Shown: positions 32,406 to 45,022 of the stretch, in pieces
Position numbering within the stretch: the first letter of the stretch is position 1
Layout of the letters: each line of letters begins with the position of its first letter
Assembly (NCBI GenBank): GCA_963681505.1
Contig: OY811971.1
Span: 22,540,462-22,604,461 of the forward strand
DNA: 64,000 nucleotides
Source: Eunapius fragilis
Lineage: Eukaryota > Porifera > Demospongiae > Spongillida > Spongillidae
Direction of reading: 5' to 3'
The notes under the pieces: model-generated
What the model saw: only the letters and a program-made list of their open reading frames with translations
Databases searched by the model: none
What the model was told of the DNA's origin: nothing
Program-made: the position numbers and the translations under genes

Positions 32406-33410
32406 GCTTTGTACATGTTGTGTGTGTATGTGCATGAGTGTGTGTGTGTATGTGTGTGTATTGCTAGAACTCATGGGTACATAGGAGCAGTTGGATGTGA
32501 ATAAAATTACACTCAATCCAATACAAACTTTACAGAGGCCCAGTCTAACCACTATCAGTGGTGATAGGGTATAGTAGCAATGATATTCACTGCCAGGTAT
32601 GCAAGGCTTCCAACCCAAGCCCTTTTCCAGAATACACGTTTCAATCACACTAAATGACATCTGGTAATCCATTAGCTATGTGTAAGGAGGTGAAGCAGAT
32701 CAAGGCCAGTCTATAGCTGATGCCTCTGTCCATAGAACTCAGCATCAAGTGGAAACACTCACCCCAGACCATAATGATTGGTGTCATAAAACAGGCATAT
32801 TTTCGATCTTTGTGGCCCATGTTGTGTATAGCGTTAGGGGTTTGGATAGGTGGTGGACAGGTCTAGATCCATGAGCCTTACCAAAGCTTCCAGCAATACA
32901 CTGAGGTGAGCTTAAGTCACTGAGCTTGTTTTGGCCAGCAGGCTTATCATGATGGTGGGGGTATATGGCATGAGATGAGTCCACACAGACATGGATGGGT
33001 CAAGGTGAAAGCAATTAATGGAATCACAGAAAGCCAGCTCAGAAACTATCTCTCCATAGCATCGGAGATACTTCTTAACCTGGATACATGTCTTGTATAT
33101 TAAAAACCTTAACGGCTATGGGTGATGGTGCATGCTTGTGCACCTACCTAGCTGCTGGCGCTACTCAACCGGACAAGTTAGTACTTAGAATCATGGGACA
33201 TGAGCATCTAGTGTAGGTGATGGGATATGAGCATCTAGTGGAGGCCATGGGTACATCAATGGAAGCCAAACAGGAACAGCAGAAGAAAAAAAAATCAAAA
33301 TAGTGACTTAAGGACCAACAAGTGTGAGTGTACCAAGCAGAATGGAAGGTGCGGGTGGTTTGCACTTGTGTATGTGTGTGTGTTTGTTTGTTTATTTGTG
33401 TTGTTTGTTT

Positions 33411-33835
<425 letters not shown>

Positions 33836-34340
33836 AACATGCATTAATAAACTTCGAATAAAATTTAATAACCTTTTACATATGCATGTACAGAGGGGAA
33901 TATAGCAATGTTACAAGTAGAGCCAATTGAAGAGATCACGGCAGAAGCCTCTTCCACTCAGGCTACACATGCTTGGGAGACACGCACCCTAGCCAAATAG
34001 AGCACTAATAAAACACACGCATGCTGAACGATCTGCTCTACCTGGTACAATGAATACTCCTTCATGATGTGCTTGATCCCGCCGCCTGCATGCACGCAGC
34101 TAGAGAGGCCTTACCTTTGTATACGTAGGGATCGCTTGGCACGCCTAGCTGAATCGTCACCTATTAGGGTCGATACAGGGTTAAATTTTAAAATTCACCA
34201 ACAGCACTAACTTTTATACAAACCTCCTCTTTATCGATGTTCTTCTATTCAGTCCTGCTAAGAGATGCTAGGTGTGAAAAAAAAAAAAGCGATCCACCAC
34301 ACAGGGACGCTGTAAAAATCTGCCTGTGAAGAAGCCGCTA

Positions 34341-34617
34341 ACCTTCACGGATCAGTGTAGTTTTCCTCAACTGGGGTGGCACAACTGTAGGCAACCGATT
34401 GATCTGCAAGGCATATGACACGCGGGGTAAAACAAAAAACCTCATCGTGTTGGTGTCATACCTTGTTTGACTTGTTTGTTTCAGAGCCTTACTAGAAAAC
34501 ACATACCTATGTCGAGCACAATATTTATCAATACGCAGCGCAACATGCACCGTTTAAACGAAGTGTGCCACTTACTATAGTCCGGGACAGCATCGAGGAA
34601 GTAAAAATAATGTGCCA
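34341..34617 (-). CDS. Putative two-exon start of an unknown host gene
   Basis: The ATG at 34617 opens MAHYFYFLDAVPDY and stops at a strong donor (TATA|GTAAGTGG, near 34573). After acceptor ATGCCTTGCAG the next exon (about 34405-34341) reads INRLPTVVPPQLRKTTLIRE and ends at GAAG|GTTAGC. A further acceptor (TTTTTACAG) lies about 36 bp on. No family recognised. A diverged inverted copy of part of exon 1 (CTTCCTCGATGCTGTCC) is at about 35180-35212 on the plus strand. Confidence 0.4.
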
Positions 34618-34799
34618 TTTTTTTTATTTTAAAGGTGCCTTTGGGGTCCGATAAGAACGTTCCGTATATTGGTTTCACTAGCCCAACTCGTTTTAACAAA
34701 AAATTCAGCGAGTTGAATTATTACATAACAACGCCGCAGTAGGAACAAAGGAAAGGGCTTATCGATGAGATCGATGAGCAACACTCACAGCTGTTAAGT

Positions 34800-35630
34800 A
34801 AACTATGGTTACTTCAGCAGTTGTTTTGCTCACACAAGGTAAGTGGTTGATGAATATGGCTCCAGTAATGAGACAAAAACGTTTAAAAACTTGTCTTGAA
34901 AATATTATGGACAGTTTTTAAGCAATAAACGAGATTTTCGGTATTTTTAGATATCATTATATGTAGAATCAAAATATGATTTTTAGATTTGGACGCGGTA
35001 CTGAAATATCGTCAAACTGAATTAAAGTTTTTTTAGTACCCCCAATAAACTTGAATTTTTTTACTTCACGTTACGCTATATAAGTTTCGTTTTCTCAACA
35101 TACATAGCTGACATATTTTACCGAAATGTGGTGATTGATTTGCTATGAATATAATTAAAATACATGCTACATAAACGTATACTTCCTCGATGCTGTCCAG
35201 GACTTTAGTACGTCGTAGAATGAATGGCTACCAGCAGCAAACGTACGCATGTAAAACGTGCCCCTCCTTAGAATGTAAAAAGGCAGAATACGTACGATGG
35301 GTTTTCTATCTCACCATAGTTTTGTATAGAACACGGGATTAACGAAACATGTCTCGAAACAGCCATTTTGCCAAAAAGGTCATCTACTGGCGGAAACGAA
35401 AATATAACAGAATCACCAGGGCACTTTGTGAGCATTTAGAACATTTGAATGGCGTTTCTGAGTACGAGGCCCATTTTGGTTTGCGATGCCCGTAAACATT
35501 CGTTACGTGAACTCCCCGTTGGTCTCATAAAATACGTGATATGTAGTCATACGCAATCAGACGCGTGAATCGCTGTGTGTGCATGCATGCCTGTGTGCAT
35601 AAGTGTGCATTCTTGTAGTGCAGGCTCACA
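34800..35630. other. No supported gene
   Basis: AT-rich. Apart from the exon-1-like scrap at 35180-35212 and a short ATG frame ending at ACAAG|GTAAGT (34805-34840), nothing is recognised. Confidence 0.35.
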
Positions 35631-35699
35631 TCTAGTAAGTGTGCTCATAGCAACAAGAGACAACAGTGAAATTAGATAAAAATTTTACAAAGCAGAGGC

Positions 35700-36060
35700 C
35701 AGTTCTGTGTATGTGTGTGTGGGTGCATGTGTGTGTGTGATGTATGACTGCCAAAGCCATTTTTATGTGTACATATGCACATGTTTGTGATTGAAGCATG
35801 AATCCTATGTGTGTACATGAATGTGCGTGCATGTGCATGTGGGTTTGTGTGCATGTGTGTGTGTGTGTGTGCATGTGGGTGTGTGTGCATGTGCATGCAT
35901 ATGTTTAAAAGTGCAAAAGGCAACTAGAAGACCTGTTGGTAATTGCCAGAGCAAGGAAACACAAATTTATACAAACAATAAACATGTGACTGCAGTTGCA
36001 AGTGTATGCTAGTGCTTGTGTGTGGTGTGTATGTGTGTGCATGCATAAACGTGCACATTG
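35700..36060 (+). repeat. GT/GTGCAT-rich simple-sequence region
   Basis: Interrupted GTGTGT and GTGCATGT repeats (also 36240-36300). ORFs in it are repeat artefacts. Confidence 0.8.
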
Positions 36061-36309
36061 ATACACAAGACAATTTAGAAAAAGGTACGGCTCCAATAGA
36101 AATACAAAAGAGAAGCATGTGATGAATAGAATGACAGCTAAAAACACTTTAAAGTTTTGTATGTAAGTCGACAATTAAGAAATAAAATACATTGCAATAG
36201 CAAAGCATTGATGTTGATGCGTAAATGACTGACTGCCCATGGTGTGTGTGTACATGTTTGTGTGTGTGTGTGTGAGTGTGCATGTGTGTGTGTAAGTGCA
36301 CATGGCAAC

Positions 36310-37795
36310 ACTAAATTCCCAGCTAAATTCTAGCCTAGAGTATCATCAGGGAAAACCTCACTTTCATTCTACCCTGAGCCTAAATATCTGGGAAAGCCTC
36401 ACCTCCATTTAACCCTCCATTTAACTCATTCCCTCACTTTTGGTCATACCCCATCTAACACACTGTCCCCAAAATATTGACACCTGGTATTGTTGCAGGT
36501 CACACATGTATGTATGAAGGATGGTAGTGGTGGGCTGCAATCACTCCAGCTAAATGCCAGCTGCGTTGTCTACCATGGCTGTAGGTATAAATGTATTGCT
36601 ATAGGTATTATTTTTTATACATCAATGGCAGGTAGCACCCTTTTGGCTTCTACTCTAGCCTATCCACCTTACCTTGACCAGCGTCAAGCTGTGTGCTAAC
36701 CAAATGGTAACCTTGGTTCCAGTCACACTCAGGGCAGGGGGACAGCAAACCCACAGTCGCCTGACCCCTTTTTGGGCGAACAATCAACTATGCCATGCAC
36801 ACCACCAATTGGAAACTAAGCATGAGGGAGCATTCTGACAGAATTAAATTACACCAATTGCTCTGACCTGAGGTTGTGTATGAATGTGAGTGTGTGTGTG
36901 TGTGGATTATATTTTATATGGATATTATTTTGTAGAACCAAATATAATTGGTCCACCAATGAAGATAAATTAAACTAGGTTTTAGTAGGCCAATGATCCA
37001 GAGTACTACATGTTGGTAAATACATCGAATGTAGATGCATGTTTGATATATCTGTGCGTGTGCAAAAGTCAAAAAGGATGGGTGCGTTTCAGATTAAGCT
37101 AGCCCCAGACACTGTGCACTTTCATGCTCTGCAGCGTTGTGCACGCATAAATGAAGCAGTTTGACCGAGCCAACACTCTCGATTTCTACGTGCATGCGCT
37201 ACAGAGTACGTACCGTGTTGCGCAGGCTGATGGCAGCTGAATCCATGTATTACGAATCTATAGTTTCTGCTCGCTATGTTGAAGGGGAACAGAACCAGAC
37301 GTTTGCAAGAAGCGATAACGCCGTACTTGTTGTATAGTGTATGGATGGGCGGAGACATAGTTATTTAACAGGAAGTAATTGCATTTCATGTCCTAGATGT
37401 CAGTCGTAATACGTAAATGGCGCGAAACGACCGGGAAACATGCAATTACTTTGCACAGTTGTATCCCCGTAGCGGATAAAGAAAAAATTAACGAACAGAA
37501 CAAATCAATAGGCACATGATCCCTCTACGTGTTAACCAAACTAGGAGTGAATTAAATCTTCCTGCCGAAAGATATGGCGGGTTTAAACCCCAAGGGATAT
37601 CGAACGTTGTAACACTGGCACGAAGCTAATGCAAGAGTCCATAATCTATTTTACCAGAGGGAAATGATGCAGCATAATAGGAAGTCAATAGCGTTTACCG
37701 TTCCGAAGTTATAGCGATTCAAACGTGAGTCATTTGTATAACTTTAAAAATATAGCGAAGGGCCATTTTCTCGTGAACTGACCCATATATATATA
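36310..37795. other. No supported gene
   Basis: Mixed unique sequence with short open frames on both strands that show no motif and no paired splice sites. Confidence 0.35.
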
Positions 37796-37802
37796 TATAA
37801 AT

Positions 37803-38046
37803 GGGACAGTGTCCGGCAGAATCACCCTTCTGGCTAGTTTTTCAAGTTTTCAAATTTTTTGATTTTCCTTGAACACCCTTCTGTCAAATGGTCCTTACGC
37901 GTCCTAAATCGGACTATCCATCACAAAGTTATTAGGCACTGAATTTATAATTAGCCATACATTTCAATGCGAGCGTTACTTTTCTTTTGCTTGTTCTGGA
38001 AATTTTGAAAAAGTACCATAAGGGTGATTTAGCTGGACACTGTCCC
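37803..38046. mobile_element. MITE with about 30-bp TIRs, 244 bp
   Basis: The ends are GGGACAGTGTCC in inverted orientation, followed by imperfectly matching GGCAGAATCACCCTT and its counterpart AAGGGTGATTTAGC. It lies in AT-repeat sequence, so the TSD is unclear. Superfamily not assigned. Confidence 0.75.
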
Positions 38047-38149
38047 AATTATAATATAAGTATAATTATAATTATAATTATACATGTCTGAGGCAAAGCA
38101 TCTAGTAAGCATTTGCTTTACATGTAGCCTACCATAAAGGCTGTTGAGG

Positions 38150-38625
38150 ACAGCTGCCTTTGCCTAGTTGGAACTCTTTGCTAGGCGAGCGACAAAGACT
38201 ACTTCATGGCTTCAGCACTCCAAGCAACGTTGCTCAGTAGCTCTGGCAGCCGTACCAGCTGTGAGTCCCGTTTCCAAAAAAAAGTTTAAGTTGAGCGGTG
38301 AGGTCACATATAGGTCAAAGGCCACTGGGTTACCAACAGACCAGGTGGGTACCAGAATGTCAGCTGGGCGGTGGGTGGCTATGGTCAAGGGTGAGGTTGC
38401 TTCCTCCCTCCATCATAACACTCAGGTGGGCCCTGCCACAGACCTCTGCAAGGGTGTCTCGAGGTCTATTGTGGCTCGAGACAACATCACCACCTCGTAT
38501 GCAGGTGAGACCATGATGGCCAAGGGGATCGAGCACACTCCCTGTACACAGGGCACACATAGCACTGCTATAGAGGTGTCAAGGCCCAGCCACCAATTGA
38601 CGGCTACCTGAACTCTGATGGCTGC
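38150..38625 (-). pseudogene. RLE-type LINE fragment (knuckle and nuclease)
   Basis: The minus strand reads VNWWLGLDTS, CALCTGSVLDPLGHHGLTC, IRGGDVVSSHNRPRD, then in another frame RPADILVPTWSVGNPVAFDL and ETGLTAGTAARATEQ. It parallels residues of 14177-17251 (LQWWLGVSIS, CPRCPINSLDPLGHHALTC, RPADVLAANW...AFDFTV). A third subfamily, frameshifted. Confidence 0.75.
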
Positions 38626-39014
38626 AGATGAAGGCCAAGCCCCTCAGAGCTTATAACTAAGATCCACGAGGCAGCATGTGGGGGATGCTGAAAGCAAGCG
38701 AGCTCTCTCTTCCGGGGAGGGGATCTCTAAGAGCAGATTGAAAAAGTGGGTGTCTACTTCTGAGGATAATATCTTTTGGTGAATGGGTGATGTCAACACA
38801 TATTCTACACGGATTGCATCTGACGTTGGAACAAGGGAGTTGAATTATAATATTATGCATATAGTTTCATTAAGTTTATTGTGATAGTAATGTCAGGCAC
38901 TAATCTATTTCAATTCCAGAGACAGTGATTCATTGGTCATCATTAATTTCTACTTCATCAATCCAGTAAGCTTTTTGTGCTCTTCTACTGAATGTAATGT
39001 CTGTGTCTTTATTT

Positions 39015-39185
39015 GAATTCTCATGCACTTTGCATTCCTGCAACTCCCAGCCTCTACTAGAAACCCACTCAAACACATCCTGACTCACATTGTCACCTAA
39101 GTCTGAATTATTAGTAGACACATTCAACATCTCATCCTCAATCCCCACATGCTCACAATTAGCCAAAGGATACACACTACCTGCC
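39015..39185 (-). pseudogene. Linker between gag and RT, truncated at duplication edge
   Basis: It continues the frame of copy 1 (VFEWVSSRGWELQECKVHEN) and then stops at the duplication breakpoint. The RT is absent. Confidence 0.6.
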
Positions 39186-40001
39186 ACAGCCTATGGACAC
39201 TCACGCCTCCAGTGGCCAGTCTCCCCGCACTCGAAACATGTCCCCGAAGGGAACCTTGGAGTCGGCTACACCGTAGCACTTGAACCTTTGCCACCTCCAT
39301 GCTCTTTGATGGGAATATTCGCTGCTTACCGAATACCCCTGGCCGTGGCTTAACTTCAAACACCTCCTTGGCCTTGACATCTTTCATCTTTCTTTTCTTT
39401 GCCAACTTCTTTTCTGCCTTCCCCTCGGCTTTCTCCATCCTTCTTTCTCCATCCTTCTTTCATCGTCTGAATCATTGGCCAGATCGTCCCCCTCGTACTC
39501 TTCTACGACCGCCCAGCCGGCCTCGGACCGATCCGCCAGCTTTATGACCTTTTGCCTATGCACAAGAAGAGCTGTACCTTCTTGTAGCTCCTTCGCGGCC
39601 CGATCGAGCAGTGCCTTTGAGCTTGAGGAGGTTGTGTCAACTTTCCCAATCGCTGCCGCAGCCGCCGCTACTTTGTCCACCACCTTGTCATTGAACTTAA
39701 ACTGGAGCTCGTTTCCTTTAATCCTGAATGAATAGCTCTCCTTCCGCGCATTCCTTTCACTGCGCTCGGCCGCTTCCTCCTGCCCCCGCCGAACTCTCAA
39801 CAGTTCCTCCTGCATTTTTCTCATTTCTTCCAGGATCAGGTTAACAGAGGCGGAAGAAGCGGAAGAAGCTGCCTCATCCCTGCTGTGTCCAACGTCGATT
39901 GCTGCCTCCTCTCCTTCCGTGCCCATACTGAAAAAGTTTGCAGCACGTGCACAGCAACTTAGAATGACAATTCTACTGTGCACCTTCCCATTTAACCCCA
40001 T
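39124..40001 (-). pseudogene. Gag-like protein, copy 2, frameshifted
   Basis: Same protein as 686-1468. A tandem repeat of CTCCATCCTTCTTT near 39430-39450 shifts the frame within the acidic/basic region, and an extra 16 bp near 39266-39285 breaks it again just before the knuckle. The TAG after the knuckle is present here too. Confidence 0.75.
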
Positions 40002-40432
40002 CCAGCACGTGGCCGCATCACGTGCTGTGCAGCCAATCGCATTGCGGAGGGAGCTAAGCTTCTGTCTAATTCGCTTTGCTCAACCGACAGAAACGTGTAT
40101 TGGTTTCCTAGGTCTACTTCAACCTAGACTGATATACAAATGCAATAAGGTACAAACAATAAAAAAGCTGGCACTTGCCCAGCCTTGCATGTGCAGTGAG
40201 CAGACACACAATACAACCGTCTGGCTTAGCTATTATCCAAGCTTCATGTGCATCATCAGGTGAGCGTTGGCTAGGATTGACTTTGGCTTTGACCAAAATG
40301 CACTTTACGAGACGCCTTGCCCAAATGCCAATGCGTAGACAGTTTTACGACGCCAGACTCGAAGAAATTATAGGCTTCGAGCTGCTTCCATGAAAGCAGC
40401 TGCTCCTGGGTATACGTGCCCGGTCGTTTAAT

Positions 40433-40608
40433 GAAATAGCCAAAAGTATGCCCATACTAGTACTCTATCCGTGGCCACAACGCAGAAGTTGGAGTCTGTT
40501 AGTTTGCTTTTAAGTGACGACCCATACGTGGAATGTAACAGTCATCGCCTTAGCGACGATATGTCGTTGTGGCCACGGATAGAGTATGGGCATACTTTTG
40601 GCTATTTC
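40433..40608. mobile_element. Small fold-back MITE, copy 2
   Basis: The orthologue of 1898-2073 within the duplication. Confidence 0.8.
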
Positions 40609-40644
40609 CAGTGGCTATTTCATCGTTTGGTTGGCAAGCATATG

Positions 40645-40846
40645 ACCCGACTATGAACTCATTAAAATTACGCGACCCGTCTCTAACAAGACTCCCGAAG
40701 ATCGGATCGTTAAGCTTGTTATAGCAATTGAACAAGAAGTCTAAAATGAGCAGTTTCGTCTTTGTATTATGTCACAGAACCGCGCGGTTATAAGAACAAA
40801 AGGGTACTACCCGCCCTCGTACCCACACTTAAAATTTCACCAATAG
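40645..40846 (-). repeat. End module A, copy 2
   Basis: Counterpart of 2110-2311, with the AACCGCGCGGTT palindrome and ACCCGCCCTCGTACCC. Confidence 0.65.
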
Positions 40847-40855
40847 CTTCAGAAT

Positions 40856-41392
40856 TAGCCTCGTCCCCAGGCCGTCAATTAAAGTTTGGGAAAAAAGACG
40901 GCCTGGTCTCCATTGCAACTCCGTTAGTGCGCATGCGCTGGCCATTACCAGAAAAAGTGGTAATCGTATATTTCGCTTGTAAACCTTTCCGTAAACTAAC
41001 TTGTTACTGGTCTGCCTCGTTCTAAGTGCCAGGCTTTTTCAATTAAAAACACATCGCGCACATGCACAAAATACATAGCTACGCGTAGTATGGCAACGAC
41101 GTCAAAGTCTTGCAGGATTAGTGGCAGTGTTGTGTCTCCTACACATTGTATTGCACATACTACGCGTAGCTATGTATTTTGTGCATGTGCGCGATGTGTT
41201 TTTAATTGAAAAAGCCTGGCACTTTGAACGAGGCAGACCGGTAACGAGTTAGTTTACGGAAAGGTTTACAAGCGAAATATACGATTACTACTTTTTCTGG
41301 TAATGGCCAGCGCATGCGCACTAACGGAGTTGCAATGGAGACCAGGCCGTCTTTTTTCCCAAACTTTAATTGACGGCCTGGGGACGAGGCTA
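40856..41392. mobile_element. Mutator-like fold-back MITE, 537 bp, with 9-bp TSD
   Basis: About 235-bp near-perfect inverted arms start TAGCCTCGTCCCCAGGCC. They are flanked by CTTCAGAAT at 40847-40855 and 41393-41401. Copy 1 has a single CTTCAGAAT at 2312-2320, an observed empty site. The TIR start resembles that of 12312-14167 (TAGTCTCGTACCCAGACC), and the TSD length is the same. Confidence 0.92.
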
Positions 41393-41502
41393 CTTCAGAA
41401 TAGGCTCGAATAGCCGATGTTGTATTTAGGTAAACAATCGACTATTCGGTATATGTAAGACGCATAATTAGATAACATTGTAGATATATCTAAAAGTAAT
41501 AA

Positions 41503-41673
41503 TGGCGGCATCAAGGACACCCGAGAATAAACAGTCTGTTAAAAGGTAACTTTATTGGTAGAGTCCTGAATCTGCTCGCTTGGCGAAGAGAGTGCGGTAC
41601 GGGAAGGCTAAGCGTACCCTGAAAACCAAACGAGGCCATCGAAAGAGTAAACCGATAAAGTTATTCAAGGTAG
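41503..41673 (+). CDS. Short spliced exons inside composite unit (unknown)
   Basis: ATGGCGGCATCAAGG opens MAASRTPENKQSVK and meets a donor (AAAG|GTAACT). A second basic stretch (LAKRVRYGKAKRTLKTKRG, HRKSKPIKLFK) ends at AAG|GTAGCC. It lies between end modules A and B, reading away from A like the exon at 49986-50827. No family recognised. Confidence 0.3.
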
Positions 41674-41779
41674 CCTATGTAAATGTAGCTACCTACTCTT
41701 TACTAAGCTTGGTTTACAATATGACATTGGTGGCTGAACATTACGGATCAATGTGTACGAACAAAGAAAAAATGAATGA

Positions 41780-42075
41780 AAAAAGTAAATAAAAAACCTT
41801 CTCTATGAGAAGTTGGTGGAATATAGGATTTAAAGGCAATAACTGCCGGGTAGTGTCAAAAGCAAGGAAAGAAGGGTCTGTAATAGTAAGGGAAAATGTC
41901 ATCATCCTATATTTAGCACACGAACATAGTTTATGCTACAAACGGGCTAAAGATAAAACTATGACATTTTTACATACCGTTAATTGTTTCCTTGCTTTTT
42001 ATACCACCATTGCCTTCAAATCCTATATCCTACCAACTTTCTCAATAGAGAAGGTTTTTTATTAACTTGTAAGCA
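41780..42075. repeat. End module B, copy 2
   Basis: A nearly full fold-back: AAAGTAAATAAAAAACC at one end and TTTTTTATTAACTTGT at the other, with inner inverted pair CATCATCCTATATTTAGC and its diverged complement. Confidence 0.75.
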
Positions 42076-42273
42076 TATTACACCACTTTCTGACACTGAC
42101 AATACTCAATGCAATGAACTGCGACAACTCTGCTATTCTCGGTTCACATTCCTGATGTACGGTTATGCAATGCATGCTAGTAGACTAATAAAGGAAGTGA
42201 AGGCTTCATCAAAGGAAACTATCCAGCATACATCCACTAGCCTCAGGACCATTAAGTCATTAAGCCGAATAGC

Positions 42274-42495
42274 TCATGCTGCATGCCATAGTGGATGAGT
42301 TGACCTCACAGCTTGATCTGATTGATAACATAGGAGGAGTTTGTGGATCTGAATGAAAGCCTCGCCAGGCTGACTGAGGTTTCTGATATCCTTTTCACAA
42401 TACTTCAGTGTGAGCAATGTTCCTATTGTCATATGGCCCACATGATGCTTGCAGGCACACCATACTAAGTTGCCCATAGTGCTAATGGACTTCAC
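42274..42495 (-). CDS. Unknown 73-aa ORF, copy 2
   Basis: See 2738-2959. The frame is conserved. Confidence 0.25.
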   Translation of the reverse strand: MKSISTMGNLVWCACKHHVGHMTIGTLLTLKYCEKDIRNLSQPGEAFIQIHKLLLCYQSDQAVRSTHPLWHAA

Positions 42496-42959
42496 AACAG
42501 CTTATATGGTGTTTGAATTCAAGCAAAAGAGGGGTTCTGTGAAAGAGAGATTCCTACTATGGTAAAGAAAAGATGCCATGGTGAGGAGCTAGGGTGAACA
42601 TAAAGCCAGAGACTGGGGATGAGGCTACTGGCACTGAAGTGCAAAACTAGCTCTATGCGGAGATTGGACTAGTGGATGTTGAACAGGAATAGGGCAAGGA
42701 TGAGGAGGAGGGTGAGCAAGGGGAGGAGCATATGGAAGAGGAGAAGCGTGAAGTAGAGGAGGAGCAAGAAGTGGGCAAGGATGAGAGAGTGTGAAAGAGG
42801 AGAGTGAGAAAAGCAATCCCGGATCAGGCACATCTCCCTCCCACACCCTCCTTCTCTCCGTCCTAGTCCCCCTCTCTAGAAAAAGATCACAAATAATTCC
42901 AATACCAGAAAAATTCCCTTTGAGCTGGGAGGTAAGGACAAACACTCTAAAGATGACGT

Positions 42960-43200
42960 TCCCTGTACAGAGAGAGGTTGGGTCTGTGCCCCATTGGTCG
43001 TGGAGGTATTTGGTCGTTGGGGAAATGAGGCACAAGAAGCTCTCTCAAGGATTGCCAATTAGGTAGCCATCAAAACAAGTTGTTTCTGGCCTGATGTGTT
43101 AACCTCAATGTACTGCCGCCTGGGCATTACACTAATGCACCAGAATGCTTGGGCTTTACTTGGTTAAAGATCCACAAGTGAAGTCGATAACTGTTTAGTG
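42960..43200 (+). pseudogene. C-terminal LINE fragment, copy 2
   Basis: The same fragment as 3428-3689, with stops introduced (GCCAATTAG, TTGGTTAAAG). Confidence 0.65.
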
Positions 43201-43509
43201 TTTAGTGTAGATCAGTATTTAGTTTTATATAATGCGTATATCTGAGTAGTGTAAGTATCATGTATGCTTCGTGTATTCTCTTGTATAATAATAATACTAT
43301 TTTATAGTATTATTTGATGACTTACCTTTGTGCTATTATTTCTGATACATCTGTTGCAATGCTAATTCAACTGAATCTAGTCTCAGTAGATAATCATAGA
43401 TATAAAATACAACTTGATATGACTAACAAAAATATGATGATAGTCATTCCATGTAGGTCTTCACATTGCAATACATTTACCACTACCACTACTAGTACTA
43501 CTTCCACTA

Positions 43510-43745
43510 CTTGCTGCTGGTTGTTTTTCCTGAATATGGCCAACTGCTGGTTGTTTTTCCTGAATATGGCCAACTGCTGGTTGTTCTTCCTGAATATGGC
43601 AAACTGCTGGTTGTTCGTCCTGAATATGGCCAACTGCTGGTTGTTCTTCCTGAATATGGCCAACTGCTGGTTGTTCTTCCTGAATTAGGCCAACTGCTGG
43701 TTGTTCTTCCTGAATATGGCCAACTGCTAGTTGTTCTTCCTCAAC
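43510..43745. repeat. 30-bp minisatellite, about 8 units
   Basis: Expanded counterpart of 4005-4090; units differ by single bases (one GAATTAGGC, one GTCCTG). Confidence 0.88.
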
Positions 43746-44813
43746 ATGCTGTAAGGAAATAAACTGTCTGAATGACTGTCATGGTTCAACTGTTCTTGCC
43801 TATTCTGGCTCTATTCACTCCTCCCACCATCCCAAAACATGCAATTTTTGTATATCTAAAAATGCACTTGAGCATGAGGGATCATAGAGTGATCATTTAA
43901 TTGACATACCTGAGCATGATATTGTTATAAAGCCAGTTTAACTGATTGCTAATGTAATTAGTCATTAAAAAGTACATTAAAACCCTTCAGATAACATGTT
44001 CATCGATCCTTTCATTGTTTTGGCTAGCTCATGTAACATCTGTTAAAAAATATGTATGGGTATATGTATACACCAGCCTCTAGAAGCATGGTCTGAGAGG
44101 CTACGTCATTTTGTAGCCCCTCTCCAGTGCAATGCCGCATTTCCCCATCTATCTATACGAGTTGAATTCATGCAGTGTAGAGCTGCAGACAATGGCAACA
44201 ATTAATCACTACTATCATGTTTTATTTCCAACAGCATGTCATGCACTGAGCTTCTAAGGCACTATTATGTAAAAGTCTAACATCTGTGATTGCTTTAGAA
44301 CTGAATTCAAACCTTAACCTCCAAAAAAACAGGATTGAGCAGTTGAACAAAATTGTAATAGCAGGACTTCTACAGGGGGTTATATCCTTGCACATTACTT
44401 CAAAATCTCGTATACATATTCATTAATGTTTAGTCTACAACATTTAGACTGCAAAAATAGTTTGTGCACCAGAATAGTATTCTGGATCTTATCTACTTAT
44501 ATATGATAGCAATGAAGGCTTGAGATATGAAGCTCATAGGAAACATCCTTTTAAGGCAGAGTGGAAAAGGTTGTATCTATGCAACCAAAGCTTGTCCTAT
44601 AAGAGAAGGAACAGGTGGGGCATTGCAAATGGCATCAAGACACTATCATATTGTCTGTGCCTTGCACAATGCATACAGATAAGCTTCGTAATAAGCATGG
44701 TAAAATGAATGAGATAAACGTACTTTCAGTATCAATGCTCTGGTCACGCTTTCAAATATCTGTACAGAAAATTGGTTTGTTGAGAACACTCAGCTGAAAT
44801 GTATACAACGTAC

Positions 44814-45022
44814 ATCTTCAATAGTTTTTATATTGTCCGATTCGGGATTGACTTCTCTGAAGAGAATTCCAAGACTTGAGGCCAACTGCTGTCCTCTCTC
44901 TGTGCTTACAACACTTCCGCTACCCTTGTCAATCCCAACCAAGAATGTAACCACTGAATCTGGTTTATCACAGACCTTAAGGACACGTAGTATAAAGCAG
45001 TTAATGCCATGGCTCAAAGTAC
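44814..45022 (-). CDS. Rab-like small GTPase, G4/G5 exon (copy 2)
   Basis: Paralogue of 5139-5344, with the VVSTERGQQLASSLGILF core and REVNPESDNIKT, one extra codon (KGSGS) and donor GAT|GTACGT. The open frame is kept, but the NKxD motif is again missing. Confidence 0.55.

Noticed and set aside
32029..32672. Cys/Met/Tyr/Val- and His/Thr/Tyr-rich ORFs
   Set aside because: Translation of the (GTAT)n tract on both strands.
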